Source: Rhodospirillales bacterium
Lineage (GTDB): Bacteria; Pseudomonadota; Alphaproteobacteria; JAJFIK01
Length of the DNA: 64,000 nucleotides
Assembly (NCBI GenBank): GCA_021775005.1
Contig: JAJFIK010000013.1
Coordinates: 1 to 64,000, forward strand
Direction: 5' to 3'
Below, piece by piece: positions 9,152 to 18,782 of this stretch. Positions within the stretch are counted from its first letter, which is position 1; each line of letters starts with the position of its first letter. The translations under genes were made by a program, and so were the position numbers. The notes beneath the pieces were generated by a model that was not told the origin of the DNA, did no database searches, and saw only the letters and a program-made list of their open reading frames with translations.

Positions 9152-11065
9152 CTAGCGACGAGAAGCGTCGAGCCAGAATTGGTCTGGGCGATACATGCCA
9201 AAGTGGCCGCCCGGGTCCCAACTATAAACGCCTTGTTCGGGCACATTGTGCAAGTGATTGCTGACCACGATGGGCTGCAGCACTGAGGAAACGATGCCAA
9301 TGATAAATTGCTGCTCGGCGTGGATGGCGAGCATATCAAGCCATATCTGCTCGCGCTGGGCATCTGAATTTGATGATAGCCATTGATCATAGAGATCCAT
9401 CAGGGCCTGCGCCTCGGGCATATCAATGGGCTCCCCGGCTTCACCGCCGGTTTGATAGTACTGCCCCCACTTCGGCCAATTCAGCGTGTCTTGCCGCGTG
9501 GGTGCCAAATTGCCGGGGCTCATGGCCGGTGTCGCCACCCCATTATCCCAACCCGACCACACCGTCACGTGCGCTTCACCGGCATAGGTGCGATTGCGCA
9601 TGACTTCGCGGCTGGTGCTGCGAATGAGAAGGCGCACACCGACCTCGCTCCAGGTCTCCGATAGCAATTCCAGTAAGTCGATCTGCTGGGGGTCTTCGCC
9701 AGCGTTTTCCACAATAATCTCAAGCGGTCGCCCATCGGGCAGCAAGCGCACATTATTGGGCCCGCGGTCCGTCAGGCCAATCTCATCTAGCAAGCGGTTG
9801 GCGGCGTCAGGGGAATAGGTCGCGTATTGCCGGAAATAACTCTCGCGATAAAGCGGCGAGAGCGGCTGCAATGTGGCGTTGCCTTCAGCGGCCAGGCCAA
9901 AGAACAAAGACTGATTGATAATGCGCCGGTCGGTGGCGGCGGAAAGCGCGCGGCGGAACCGCACATCGCGAAACAGGTTACGCCAAACCGGGTCGTTGTG
10001 GTTGAGGTTTGGATAAAGGGCAAAATGCGCCGCCTTGCCGTCAGGCCAAAGATAGGTCTGGTAGCCGCTGCGTTCTTCCCCGCCGCGCAAGACGGTGACA
10101 TCGGAAAAGTTGAGCCCCCGTGATTGCAAATCCGCTTCGCCTGAATTCGCCATGGCGGGAACCAGACGGCCATCGGCGACGGTTTGCGCCACTTCATCGG
10201 CGTAAGGCAATTGTCGTCCGTTCTGATCGACGCGATGAAAAAACGGATTGCGTGCAAAGACAAACCGGCTGGTGGACCCCGGCGTGGTGTTCACCCATGG
10301 CTGCAGCGTCGGCAAATCCATATTGTCCATGTTGTAGAGATTGTCGAAGCGATTGTGCAACTGCGCCCAACCACTCACGTTGTTGGCGGTGACGGCTGCC
10401 GCAATCATAGCGGCATCGCCATAGGATTCGTGGAACTGCTTTAAGTAATGCGCCGGGGCGTAGATGTAGACCGGCCGCGCGCGCGCCAGGCTATCCAGAA
10501 AGCCGGGGTTCGGCGCGGCCCAAGTGTAGCGCACGGTCGTGTCGTCAAGCACTTCAAATTGAGGTGGCGCGCCTTGAACCAGCAGCTCAGCCGGCGGCCC
10601 TGCCGGCGAAAGCGCCGCGTTGTTGGCCACATCCTCCCACCAATAGCGGAAATCCTCGGCGGTAAACGGCGCGCCATCCGACCAGCGATGGCCGGGGCGT
10701 AAATGCAGAGTGAAGATGCGGCTTTCTTCCACGTCCACGGCGCGCAGCACATCAGGCGTAAGGGCGAGATCAGGGCCATAGCCCACTAGCCGCGCATAGC
10801 CGTAAACCGCCATCAGGCGGGTGTCGCGGGTGCGGGTAATCAGGGTGCGAATTTGTCCGCCGTGCTCGCCCGGTTGCAACTCACCCTCAAGGGTCACCAA
10901 CAAAGGCGTTGCGGGCAAGCGCTCTGCCACGGGCGGCAAAGCGCCGCTTTCAACGCGCGCCAGAAGCGAGGGGGTTTCAATATAGTTCTGATCGTCTTGG
11001 GCCGCAGCTGAAGCGCTCACGCCAAAAGTCAGGATCGCCGCCATAAGGCCGCATCGCCAATTCAT
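9152..11065 (-). CDS. Periplasmic peptide-binding protein (SBP_bac_5 family)
   Basis: 637 residues from the ATG at 11065, chosen because AAGGAAACAGG directly precedes it and because the protein then begins with a clean signal peptide (MNWRCGLMAAILTFGVSASAAAQ). An upstream extension to 11209 would bury that signal. The features LHLRPGHRWSDGAPFTAEDF and DVRFRRALSAATDRRIIN are diagnostic of the DppA/OppA class. The protein is longer than average, matching the subfamily with large ligands. It captures the solute for OppB/OppC. The gene lies 14 bases after the ATPase gene. Confidence 0.92.
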   Translation of the reverse strand: MNWRCGLMAAILTFGVSASAAAQDDQNYIETPSLLARVESGALPPVAERLPATPLLVTLEGELQPGEHGGQIRTLITRTRDTRLMAVYGYARLVGYGPDLALTPDVLRAVDVEESRIFTLHLRPGHRWSDGAPFTAEDFRYWWEDVANNAALSPAGPPAELLVQGAPPQFEVLDDTTVRYTWAAPNPGFLDSLARARPVYIYAPAHYLKQFHESYGDAAMIAAAVTANNVSGWAQLHNRFDNLYNMDNMDLPTLQPWVNTTPGSTSRFVFARNPFFHRVDQNGRQLPYADEVAQTVADGRLVPAMANSGEADLQSRGLNFSDVTVLRGGEERSGYQTYLWPDGKAAHFALYPNLNHNDPVWRNLFRDVRFRRALSAATDRRIINQSLFFGLAAEGNATLQPLSPLYRESYFRQYATYSPDAANRLLDEIGLTDRGPNNVRLLPDGRPLEIIVENAGEDPQQIDLLELLSETWSEVGVRLLIRSTSREVMRNRTYAGEAHVTVWSGWDNGVATPAMSPGNLAPTRQDTLNWPKWGQYYQTGGEAGEPIDMPEAQALMDLYDQWLSSNSDAQREQIWLDMLAIHAEQQFIIGIVSSVLQPIVVSNHLHNVPEQGVYSWDPGGHFGMYRPDQFWLDASRR

Positions 11066-11079
11066 CCTGTTTCCTTCCG

Positions 11080-12972
11080 TTACGCCGTAGCAGTCTCTGA
11101 TGTCGATTGTGATGCCGACCCAGTTGCAGGCTTTGCCACGAAATGCCCCGGCCCGCATTCTAACATGATACTCGGCGCGTCCCCAACAAGGCGAAACTCT
11201 TCCGGCCAAGCGGCGGGGTTGGACGCTCGCCCCGCCATGATCTTTCCCAAATCCAGCTTGTGGTTAACATCCGGCAAAGGGATCGCGTTCATCAGCGCGC
11301 GCGTATAGGGGTGCTGCGGGTTCTCAAACAAAGCCCGCTTGGGGCCGCGTTCCACAATGCGCCCTGCCGCCATCACCAGCACATCATCGGCAATATAATC
11401 CACCACCGCCAGATTATGGCTCACAAATAAATAAGTGAGCCCCAAGGCGGATTTAAGGTCTTTCAGCAAGTTCAGCACCTGCGCCTGCACCGAGACATCA
11501 AGGGCTGAGACGGGCTCATCAAGGATCAAGACATCCGGCTCTAACGCCAGCGCCCGCGCGATGCCAATGCGTTGGCGCTGTCCGCCTGAAAACGCATGGG
11601 GGTAGCGCCGGGCGCATTCCGGATCGAGGCCCACAAGATCGAGCAAATGCGCCACCCGTGTGCGGCGCTCCGCAAGGCCGCAAAGATCGTGCACTTCCAT
11701 CGGCTCTGAGAGTATTTCAAACACTGTCATGCGCGGATTAAGTGACGCCATGGGATCCTGAAAGATATATTGCACCTTGCGGCGAAAGCGATTGAGCAAG
11801 TCCCCTTTAAGCGCGCAGACATCATGCTGCACACCGTCATGGCACCAAAACACAGTGCCTTTGGTGGGGGCGAAGGCGCGCACAACGGCTTTTGCTGTTG
11901 TTGATTTGCCGGACCCGCTTTCGCCCACCAGCCCCAGGCATTCGCCGCGCGCCAAGGTGAAGCTCACATCATTAATGGCGGTGGTCCATTTTGTGGTGCT
12001 CGACAGAAAGCCTGATTTGCGTGCGGCGAATTGCTTGGATATGCCGCGCACCTCGAGCAAGGGATAAGTCTCATCCGCCGGGGTGGGGACAACTTCGTCG
12101 CCCCAGGTCTCAATGCGCGAGCTGATCTGCCGCAGCGGCGTCAGGCGTTCGCCCACTGCCATCCCCATACGCGGCACGGCCCCCATGAGCGCTTTGAGGT
12201 AATCGTGTCGCGGCGCGGTCATCAATTCCGAGGCTGCCCCCGCTTCCATCACCTGCCCGCGATAAAGCACCACAACTTCGTCAGCCACATTGGCGACCAC
12301 CCCCAGATCATGGGTGATGAACAAGACACCCATATTGAAGTCGCTCTGCAGATCCACAATCAGCTTTAGAATTTGCGCCTGGATGGTGACGTCGAGTGCG
12401 GTGGTGGGTTCATCAGCGATGAGCAATGCCGGTTCACACACAAGCGCCATGGCGATCACTGCGCGTTGGCGCATGCCGCCCGATAGCTCAAAAGGGTATT
12501 TGTCCAGCGCCGCATCAGGATCGGGAAAGCCGACCCGGGCAAGGATATCGCGGGCGCGGGCGCGCGCTTCGCTTTTGGGGCCATCCCCGTGCAGCATCCA
12601 GACCTCGCCAATTTGATCGGCAATGGTATGAAGTGGCGAAAGCGCGGTCATGGGTTCCTGGAAGATCATCGCCGCGCGGGCGCCGCGCAAGTTGCGAAAC
12701 ACCGGGCTGGTGGGGCTGATTTTTGCCAGATCAATGGCGGGCCCCTCGCCCTGGGGATCAGTAAAGTTGATGCCGCCGCCGCCGATTTTTGCCGCACGCG
12801 GCAAAATCCCCATCACCGCTTGGCAAAGCACGGACTTGCCTGAGCCGCTTTCCCCCACCAGTGCGACGGTTTTGCCGCGCGGGACGGAAAGACTTGCCCC
12901 GTCAAGCGCGCGGACGGTGCCGTGGGGCAGCTCAAAATCAACCACCAGGTCTTTAACGTTCAGGATTTCCAA
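11080..12972 (-). CDS. Fused double ATPase of peptide importer (DppD-DppF fusion)
   Basis: 630 residues with two complete ABC domains. Domain 1 has Walker A VGESGSGKSVLC, signature ELSGGMRQRAVIAMAL and Walker B LLIADEPTTALD. Domain 2 has VGESGSGKSTTAKAV, AFSGGQRQRIGIARAL and VLILDEPVSALD. Each is followed by the oligopeptide-transporter C-terminal extension. The layout is that of GsiA/YejF fused ATPases. It energises the OppB/OppC channel. The N-terminus overlaps the preceding hypothetical gene by 13 bases, suggesting coupling to that gene. Confidence 0.93.
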   Translation of the reverse strand: MEILNVKDLVVDFELPHGTVRALDGASLSVPRGKTVALVGESGSGKSVLCQAVMGILPRAAKIGGGGINFTDPQGEGPAIDLAKISPTSPVFRNLRGARAAMIFQEPMTALSPLHTIADQIGEVWMLHGDGPKSEARARARDILARVGFPDPDAALDKYPFELSGGMRQRAVIAMALVCEPALLIADEPTTALDVTIQAQILKLIVDLQSDFNMGVLFITHDLGVVANVADEVVVLYRGQVMEAGAASELMTAPRHDYLKALMGAVPRMGMAVGERLTPLRQISSRIETWGDEVVPTPADETYPLLEVRGISKQFAARKSGFLSSTTKWTTAINDVSFTLARGECLGLVGESGSGKSTTAKAVVRAFAPTKGTVFWCHDGVQHDVCALKGDLLNRFRRKVQYIFQDPMASLNPRMTVFEILSEPMEVHDLCGLAERRTRVAHLLDLVGLDPECARRYPHAFSGGQRQRIGIARALALEPDVLILDEPVSALDVSVQAQVLNLLKDLKSALGLTYLFVSHNLAVVDYIADDVLVMAAGRIVERGPKRALFENPQHPYTRALMNAIPLPDVNHKLDLGKIMAGRASNPAAWPEEFRLVGDAPSIMLECGPGHFVAKPATGSASQSTSETATA

Positions 12973-13544
12973 GGGCCATCCCCACGTGTCTCGATACCGA
13001 TGGATTCCATATTCGCCAATGATGCTTCATCGATCATGAGCTCAAGGGGGTCAGTGGCGGCCCACACGGCGGCGAGCACGGGGTGAAATCCTTCATGGCC
13101 CCCGTCGAACGTAATGGAGATGCGCTTTCCGTCGGCGCTTTCGCCATCAATTTTCGCCACCATGAGCTCAAGGTTTTTGGCCTCGCGTTTGCGATTGAAG
13201 TGACGGACTTTAAGCGCGCGCACCCCCGCCCAGGGCAAGCTGCGTTTCTGCAACAAGATCGCGCCGCTGGCGTCCAACGGGTTGTGCCAGCCCGCCGTTA
13301 TCCCCGTGTCATCAAGCTCCAGGCGCAGGCCGTGCCGCCACAGGGTGTTTGCTGTGTAGATCACAAACGCAATAAAGAGCGCCGTGAGGATCAACCAAAT
13401 GACGCTGCCGGGATTGGCCTGGCTCAAAATCCCGCCAATAACAGAAAGGCTGAAGACGCCGCGCGCATAATCCCAGATGATGGATTTGAACTGGGTGTGA
13501 AACGCGGCAGGCGCGGCATAAGGGCTATCGGTCATGGTAAGCAC
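12960..13544 (-). CDS. Membrane protein of unknown function, PH-like C-terminus
   Basis: 194 residues. Two hydrophobic segments lie at roughly 30-50 and 50-72 (VIWLILTALFIAFVIYTA), followed by a soluble beta-rich part with the sequence LRLELDDTGITAGWHNPL, reminiscent of bacterial PH-like domains. I do not recognise the family. The gene begins just after the glycosyltransferase gene and overlaps the transporter ATPase by 13 bases, so it is co-transcribed with both and bridges the glycosyltransferase and importer blocks. The second methionine (residue 4, MTDSP) is an equally possible start. Confidence 0.65.
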   Translation of the reverse strand: MLTMTDSPYAAPAAFHTQFKSIIWDYARGVFSLSVIGGILSQANPGSVIWLILTALFIAFVIYTANTLWRHGLRLELDDTGITAGWHNPLDASGAILLQKRSLPWAGVRALKVRHFNRKREAKNLELMVAKIDGESADGKRISITFDGGHEGFHPVLAAVWAATDPLELMIDEASLANMESIGIETRGDGPWKS

Positions 13545-13545
13545 C

Positions 13546-14649
13546 CTAGGAAGGGTCGCTGCCCCCGCGCAAGCCCTGCAAGATCACAGCCGTGTGGGCG
13601 GCGCCAGAAAGATCAAGCGGCCGCGCCTTTGGCAGCGTGCGGGCGCGGGCGGTGGCCTCTATCAGTGCCTCAGGCTCAAGTGAACCCGGTGTAACGCCGA
13701 GCCCTCGGGCCGCTGCACGGGTGGCACGGATACTCTGCTCAGTCTGGCCAGCCTCGGCATAGGGCACAAACACCGGCCGCGTTCCGGCGCTTAATACTTC
13801 CGCAAACGTATTGTAGCCCGCTTCTGAGATTGAGACCTCAGCACTTGCCAGCGCTCCAACGAACTTATCCGTATAGGGATGAATGGTAACATGAGAGCTC
13901 ACGGCATTGGGCGCGGCAATTCCTGGCGGCACGAAGATATCCCACGGGGATTTTGCGCTGGCGATACTTTCAGCGGCTTTGGCGGCGCTGAGCAAAAGCG
14001 CTTGCCCTGTGGGGCTGGACCCGGCCGAGACCACAACGCCGCGTTTTTCCTTCGTGGGAAGCGCCGGCGCAATATAGCCGGTGTAGTGTAGGCGTGCCTT
14101 GGCTGCAAAGGGCGCGGTCTCCTCAAGCTCTATGAAACTTGCATCGCCATGGACCAGTGCGGCGTCGAAGTGGGTTGCAAGCCACCCGGCCATCTCAGCC
14201 CTTTTCGCGGGCGCTTTAGGCTCCACAATGTCGCGCACTGACGACACGATCAGCGGCGGGGTCGGCAGCGCTTTCGCCGCCTCAATAAGCGCCAGAACCT
14301 CGCCGGCAAACTTTCGTCGCCCAAAGGGAAACAGCTCCACCATCACCACATCAGGGGCAGAGGACGCCAGGGCGGCAAGCAGCGCTTCCCGGCGCAAGGC
14401 CCAGAACGTCTCATCAGGGCTATCGCCATGCGCCGTCTGCAGGGCGGTGTATTCCGCATCTGCGGTCCCCAGCGCTGGAAGCTGATGCGCCGTAACCCCT
14501 TTGAGGTCGGCAAAAGCCAAACGCCCCCCCGGTCCCCCCGCCACTACGGTGACGCGCATAGGGGCCGCGGCGCAGGCCTCCGCAATGCGCGCCATGCGGC
14601 GTATGTGCCCGCGTCCAAACAAGTGCTGCACCCAGATGAAGAGATTCAT
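13546..14649 (-). CDS. MurG/GT28-like glycosyltransferase
   Basis: 367 residues from the ATG at 14649, which overlaps the stop of the histidine phosphatase by one base (TGATG). This start gives the expected N-terminus MNLFIWVQHLFGRGHIRRMA, where the glycine-rich turn sits after the first strand. The C-terminal half holds a GT28-type donor site (VVVSAGSSPTGQ and ISEAGYNTFAEVLSAGTRPVFVP). It resembles the protein encoded at 17484-18683. The substrate is unknown; a nucleotide-sugar donor is expected. It is the last glycosyltransferase of the operon. Confidence 0.78.
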   Translation of the reverse strand: MNLFIWVQHLFGRGHIRRMARIAEACAAAPMRVTVVAGGPGGRLAFADLKGVTAHQLPALGTADAEYTALQTAHGDSPDETFWALRREALLAALASSAPDVVMVELFPFGRRKFAGEVLALIEAAKALPTPPLIVSSVRDIVEPKAPAKRAEMAGWLATHFDAALVHGDASFIELEETAPFAAKARLHYTGYIAPALPTKEKRGVVVSAGSSPTGQALLLSAAKAAESIASAKSPWDIFVPPGIAAPNAVSSHVTIHPYTDKFVGALASAEVSISEAGYNTFAEVLSAGTRPVFVPYAEAGQTEQSIRATRAAARGLGVTPGSLEPEALIEATARARTLPKARPLDLSGAAHTAVILQGLRGGSDPS

Positions 14650-15227
14650 CAGCGCGCCTCCAGGGGAATGTTCAACGCCTCCACCTGCAGTCGTCCCCCG
14701 CGAAAGCGCAAAACTTGCAGCGCGGCCCAATCAATCTTGGCGGGGATTTTGCTGGTCATGTCCCAATCCAAAGCTTCCGCCAGGGCCGCGCGTATGACGC
14801 CTTTGTGGCTTACCGCGCCATAGGTGCCGTCTTCAAGGGATGCGGCCCAGCCGCGCACGCGGCGCAAAACCTCCGCAGGGCTTTCCCCGCCCTGGGGGCG
14901 AAAATCGAGCCCGCGCGCTTCATTGGCGGCCATGGCGCCGGGGTCAGCGGCGCGTATGGCGGCAAGGGTTTCGCCTTCCCAGTCCCCCCAGTGCATTTCA
15001 ATGAGCGCACCCGCGGACGTCGCGACAAGTTCGAGGGCGGCGGCGGTCTCCCGCGCGCGCGCCAGGGGGCTGGTGGCCCAGGGAATATCTTGAAGCCCAT
15101 CCGGCACCCGGCGCGCCTGAAGAAACGCTGTTGCTTCGGGCGCGAGCGAAATATCAGTATGACCCTGAATGCGCTTGTCGCGGTTCCATTTGGTTTCGCC
15201 GTGTCTGAGAAAGGCAATCAGGGTCAT
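14649..15227 (-). CDS. Histidine phosphatase family protein
   Basis: 192 residues beginning MTLIAFLRHGETKWN, with the catalytic RHG at residues 8-10 and a second histidine in AVSHKGVIRA. This is the phosphoglycerate mutase-like / alpha-ribazole phosphatase fold. Both ends overlap the neighbouring glycosyltransferases (four bases and one base), so it belongs to the same translation unit. By position it may dephosphorylate a sugar phosphate or lipid-linked intermediate of the glycan pathway, but this is inference. Confidence 0.87.
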   Translation of the reverse strand: MTLIAFLRHGETKWNRDKRIQGHTDISLAPEATAFLQARRVPDGLQDIPWATSPLARARETAAALELVATSAGALIEMHWGDWEGETLAAIRAADPGAMAANEARGLDFRPQGGESPAEVLRRVRGWAASLEDGTYGAVSHKGVIRAALAEALDWDMTSKIPAKIDWAALQVLRFRGGRLQVEALNIPLEAR

Positions 15228-16258
15228 GGGCGGGCCATGGTCAGCGCGCTTTGCAGGGCGCGGAGAAAATTAGATCTGGTGTGCATGGTCGCTGCGCGCG
15301 CGATGGCCGCCACTTTAAGCGCGGCCCATTCTGCGTCATCCCCAAGCAAACCACTGAGAGCGGGAGCAAAGTTTTCCGGCGTGGTCAGCCTTCCGCCCGC
15401 ACCGATGGCCGCGCGCGGGCCGGGCTCATCGAGCGCCACACATGGCAGCCCCGCCGCCTGCGCTTCGATATAGGACATGCCCAAGCCCTCCCGCGTTCCC
15501 GGCCACACATATGTTCCCGCTGCAGACAAAAGCGCAGCAAGCGCATCGCCGTGTTTCGCGCCTTTAAAGTCCACGCGGGTTTTGAGGGGCGCGAACGCCG
15601 TTTCCACCTCACCACGGGCGGGGCCGTCGCCGACAATGCTCAGGTGCCAGTCGCCAGCGACCTTACTCAGCGCATTGGCAAGAAATTGATAGCTCGCAAG
15701 TTTATCGCCCGCGCGCATCATCGCCACGGTGATCAAGTCACCCGGTTTGCCGGTACCAAGTTCTGCCCGCGGCAAGCGCGAGTAAAGCGGCAAGTCGATA
15801 AGCTTGGCCTGGTAGCCCGCTGCTTCCAGCGCCGGGCGATCTCGCGCCGAAAGCGTTAGCAGGGCATTGGCAGCGGCAATGGCGTGGGCAGAGGCCGCAA
15901 ATCCCGCCGCCCATGGCCCGTGCTCGCGTTTGGGAGAATGGGACGCCTCCGCGATGATATAAGGAATGCCCCGGGCGGCCAAGCGGGGGCCAATAAGATC
16001 AGGGGCCTTGTAGTAGCAATGATAGGTGAAAAACAAATCCACCTGACGACCGTGAAGCCGGGCGGCTTCATCGCTGCCGCGCACACCCAATTGATCAAGG
16101 TTTTGCGGTGCGGCGCTCCAGGATTTAAGCGGAGAGGCGAGGGTCACGTGATGGCCCAGCTCCTCAAGTCCCGACCAGAGCTCCCCCGCAATGGTGCGAT
16201 CGCCAGATGCGCCGCTCGCGCCGGGAGGTCGCATGGGAGCGTAGAACGAAACATTCAT
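15224..16258 (-). CDS. GT4-like glycosyltransferase
   Basis: 344 residues. The N-terminal part starts MNVSFYAPMRPPGASGASGDR, with the glycine-rich loop of GT-B enzymes. The C-terminal donor domain has LSIVGDGPARGEVE and the E-x7-E region in EGLGMSYIEAQAAGLPCVAL. It transfers a sugar from a nucleotide donor to an unknown acceptor in the cytoplasm. It overlaps both neighbours by four bases (ATGA). Confidence 0.82.
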   Translation of the reverse strand: MNVSFYAPMRPPGASGASGDRTIAGELWSGLEELGHHVTLASPLKSWSAAPQNLDQLGVRGSDEAARLHGRQVDLFFTYHCYYKAPDLIGPRLAARGIPYIIAEASHSPKREHGPWAAGFAASAHAIAAANALLTLSARDRPALEAAGYQAKLIDLPLYSRLPRAELGTGKPGDLITVAMMRAGDKLASYQFLANALSKVAGDWHLSIVGDGPARGEVETAFAPLKTRVDFKGAKHGDALAALLSAAGTYVWPGTREGLGMSYIEAQAAGLPCVALDEPGPRAAIGAGGRLTTPENFAPALSGLLGDDAEWAALKVAAIARAATMHTRSNFLRALQSALTMARP

Positions 16259-17487
16259 GAGCGGCCGCTCCCAAGGGCGGCGCGGAACAAGGCCGCTAAT
16301 TGATCCGCCCAGGGGCGACTATCAAAGGCGGCGCTCACATGGCCCGCCCCGGCCCGGCCAAGCTTGAGACGTTGGTCTTCATCTTTGGCAAGGGCGGTAA
16401 CGGCCCGCGCCATACCCCAACTGTCGCCGGGGCTGACTAAGATTCCAGTGGCGTCATGGCTGATGGCTTCGGGGATGGCGCCTGCATGGGTCGCAATGAC
16501 CGGCACCCCCATGGCCATCGCTTCCAGCAACACATTTGGCACCCCGTCGCGGTCGCCGTCAGTTTGATTTTGGCTGGCAAGCAGAAAGACATCCGCGCGG
16601 GCAAGCAACTCAACCACCTTTTCCTGACTTTGCGGGCCCTGCCAGGTGATCCGATCCGCAATCTTCAACGCTTTTGCTTGGTCTTGCAGCGCCGCGCGCA
16701 GCTCCCCGCCGCCGATGTGTTCAAACCTCCAATCCACCTCATCAGGAATGACCGCCAAGGCATCAAGCAAAGAGGCGTAGCCCTTTTTGGGAACCGCGCG
16801 CCCCACCGACACAAGGCGCAAGGGCGCGCCGCGGTGGCTGCCGCGCGCGGGCTTCGCAAACTTTGACAATTCGATACCGTGATACATCAGCGCCACGGGG
16901 CCAAAGCGCGGCGTTCCTAATACATTGAGATGATCCACGCCGCTCTTGGTACAAGTAACGCCAAACAAAGCATCATTGAGCTTTTCAGATTTCTCCCAAG
17001 CGGGAATAGTAAAAATATCTTTGGCATGGGCGGAAAAGCTCCAGGGCCGCCCGGACATCATTCCGGCATAGCGCGCCACCGACGAAGGCGTGTGCAGAAA
17101 CTGCGCATGAAAATGCGTGACGACGCTTGGGGCTTCAGCGGCAAGCACCATGGCTTGGCCAAAGCGGCGCACCCGGTTGCGTGTCTTGTCGCGGGCGAAG
17201 TCCTTGCGAAACAATTGCCACGCATCATCAAACCCCGGCAGGGCGCGGGCTTTTCGCGCCGCGTTCATCACCCGTGCGGGCTCATGGTGCAAATACTCCG
17301 GCAGATAGGATACGGGAGCCTTTATGACATCATGCACGGGATGATGCGTTTTATCTGTTGGGCGGCGCAAAGAATAAATCTCAATGGCGAACCCGCGCGC
17401 TTCCAGGTTGGCAATTTCCTGCGCTATGAATGATTCAGACAGCCGCGGGTAGCCCTTAAGGACAAAGCCAAGGCGCGCCGCCGTCAC
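16255..17487 (-). CDS. GT4-family glycosyltransferase
   Basis: 410 residues with N-terminal LGFVLKGYPRLSESFIAQEI, common in exopolysaccharide glycosyltransferases of the WcaL/AmsK type, and a C-terminal GT4 donor domain (LVSVGRAVPKKGY, VFLLASQNQTDGDRDGVPNV, EAMAMGVPVIATHAGAIPE). This is the retaining GT-B fold. It is translationally coupled on both sides. It probably adds a hexose to a polysaccharide or glycolipid. Confidence 0.87.
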   Translation of the reverse strand: MTAARLGFVLKGYPRLSESFIAQEIANLEARGFAIEIYSLRRPTDKTHHPVHDVIKAPVSYLPEYLHHEPARVMNAARKARALPGFDDAWQLFRKDFARDKTRNRVRRFGQAMVLAAEAPSVVTHFHAQFLHTPSSVARYAGMMSGRPWSFSAHAKDIFTIPAWEKSEKLNDALFGVTCTKSGVDHLNVLGTPRFGPVALMYHGIELSKFAKPARGSHRGAPLRLVSVGRAVPKKGYASLLDALAVIPDEVDWRFEHIGGGELRAALQDQAKALKIADRITWQGPQSQEKVVELLARADVFLLASQNQTDGDRDGVPNVLLEAMAMGVPVIATHAGAIPEAISHDATGILVSPGDSWGMARAVTALAKDEDQRLKLGRAGAGHVSAAFDSRPWADQLAALFRAALGSGRS

Positions 17488-18683
17488 ACCCGCCTCCGCG
17501 CACCGGGAATGTGCGGTGCGATCAGCTCCTGAATGACGGCGGTGCCCGTCATGGCGTTCGCGGGCAAGTGGACCGAGGGCGTGTTCTGATCTGGCAGCGC
17601 AGACAGTGCCGCCGCCATGTCATGCGGATTGCGCGCGCCGGTGCCAGCTTCTTCTGGATCAATCAGCATACGGATGAGACCCCTTTTTTCCGCCCCTTCC
17701 GCGCGGATCACTTGCTCGCGTCGGGGCTGCATGCGTGGCACCAGCAATGTCGGGCGGTCATGAGTGAGAATTTCGCAGAATGTATTGTAACCCCCCATGG
17801 CAACAATCCCGGCGGCCTTGGCAATAAAGTGTTCAATGCGGGCGTCAAAGACTATGGTTTCGATGTTACCGAGCTTGGCGGCGCGGGCTTCAAACCCCTC
17901 GCGAATGTCAGGGGGCAAAAACGGCCCATAGACAATAAGCGCCGGCAGCAAGCCCTCGCCGGCCTCTTCATAGGCGCTGAGCACCCAATCAATCAGTCCC
18001 GCGCCATCACCGCCGCCGCCTGGCGTGACCAGAAGATAGGGGTCTTTTGTCACCTCCGGCCATGTTTCGGGAAGGGTGTATTCAGGCAGAGGGCGGGGCA
18101 AAAACCCGGTATAAGTGATTTTATCGCGGGTGCCTTCCGGCAACGGTTGGCCTTGCAGGGGGTCCCATATTTCCTCAAGACCATAGGTCCAGATGTCGTC
18201 GTAAAGCGTCAGGGCGGAGAACGCGCCCTTGCGCAGCCATTCGGCCTTGAGAGCAGATTCCTCATCCAGCACATCGCGCAAGCCCAATATCAGCCGGGTA
18301 CCTTTGGCTCTCAGCATGGGCAAGGTCTTTTGCAATTCTCCGCGCAAGCCCAAGGGCTCTTTGTCCACAATCATCACGTCGGGGGCGAAGGCTTCGGCGG
18401 TGTGCTCCATAATCGAGGCCCGCAAGGCCATGGTCTGATCGAGCTCAATGTGCAGCCCCAGCGAGGTATAAGCCCCATTGCGCAGCTTGATGACGCCGGG
18501 AACGCGAACGAAATCCACCCGCGCCTTGAAGTCAAAATTGCCCACCAGGGGCGAGCCAGAGAGGATCAGAACCGAGAGACTGGAATATTCCTCCACCAGG
18601 GCATGGGCGATGGTCCGCGCCCGGCGCAAGTGGCCCAGCCCAAATGTATCGTGGCTGTAGATTAAAATACGCGCACCGGGCAT
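17484..18683 (-). CDS. MurG/GT28-like glycosyltransferase, first gene of operon
   Basis: 399 residues. The start at 18683 is preceded by GGAAGGAG with about six bases spacing and yields MPGARILIYSHDTFGLGHLR, a proper GT-B first strand and glycine turn; a start ten codons further upstream has no such site. The C-terminal donor site is GIVAMGGYNTFCEILTHDRP, typical for GT28-C enzymes. It is the promoter-proximal gene of a five-gene operon (glycosyltransferase, GT4, GT4, phosphatase, glycosyltransferase) running toward the peptide importer. It diverges from the ABC exporter, sharing a 99-base promoter region. Confidence 0.8.
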   Translation of the reverse strand: MPGARILIYSHDTFGLGHLRRARTIAHALVEEYSSLSVLILSGSPLVGNFDFKARVDFVRVPGVIKLRNGAYTSLGLHIELDQTMALRASIMEHTAEAFAPDVMIVDKEPLGLRGELQKTLPMLRAKGTRLILGLRDVLDEESALKAEWLRKGAFSALTLYDDIWTYGLEEIWDPLQGQPLPEGTRDKITYTGFLPRPLPEYTLPETWPEVTKDPYLLVTPGGGGDGAGLIDWVLSAYEEAGEGLLPALIVYGPFLPPDIREGFEARAAKLGNIETIVFDARIEHFIAKAAGIVAMGGYNTFCEILTHDRPTLLVPRMQPRREQVIRAEGAEKRGLIRMLIDPEEAGTGARNPHDMAAALSALPDQNTPSVHLPANAMTGTAVIQELIAPHIPGARRRV

Positions 18684-18782
18684 GGACGGCTCCTTCCTTC
18701 TCGACCGCGCCAAGGCTATTGTGCGTTCGGCTCTGAGTCACGGGGGACATTGGGCCAAGTGTGAGCGGTACGAAAGGCCGGG

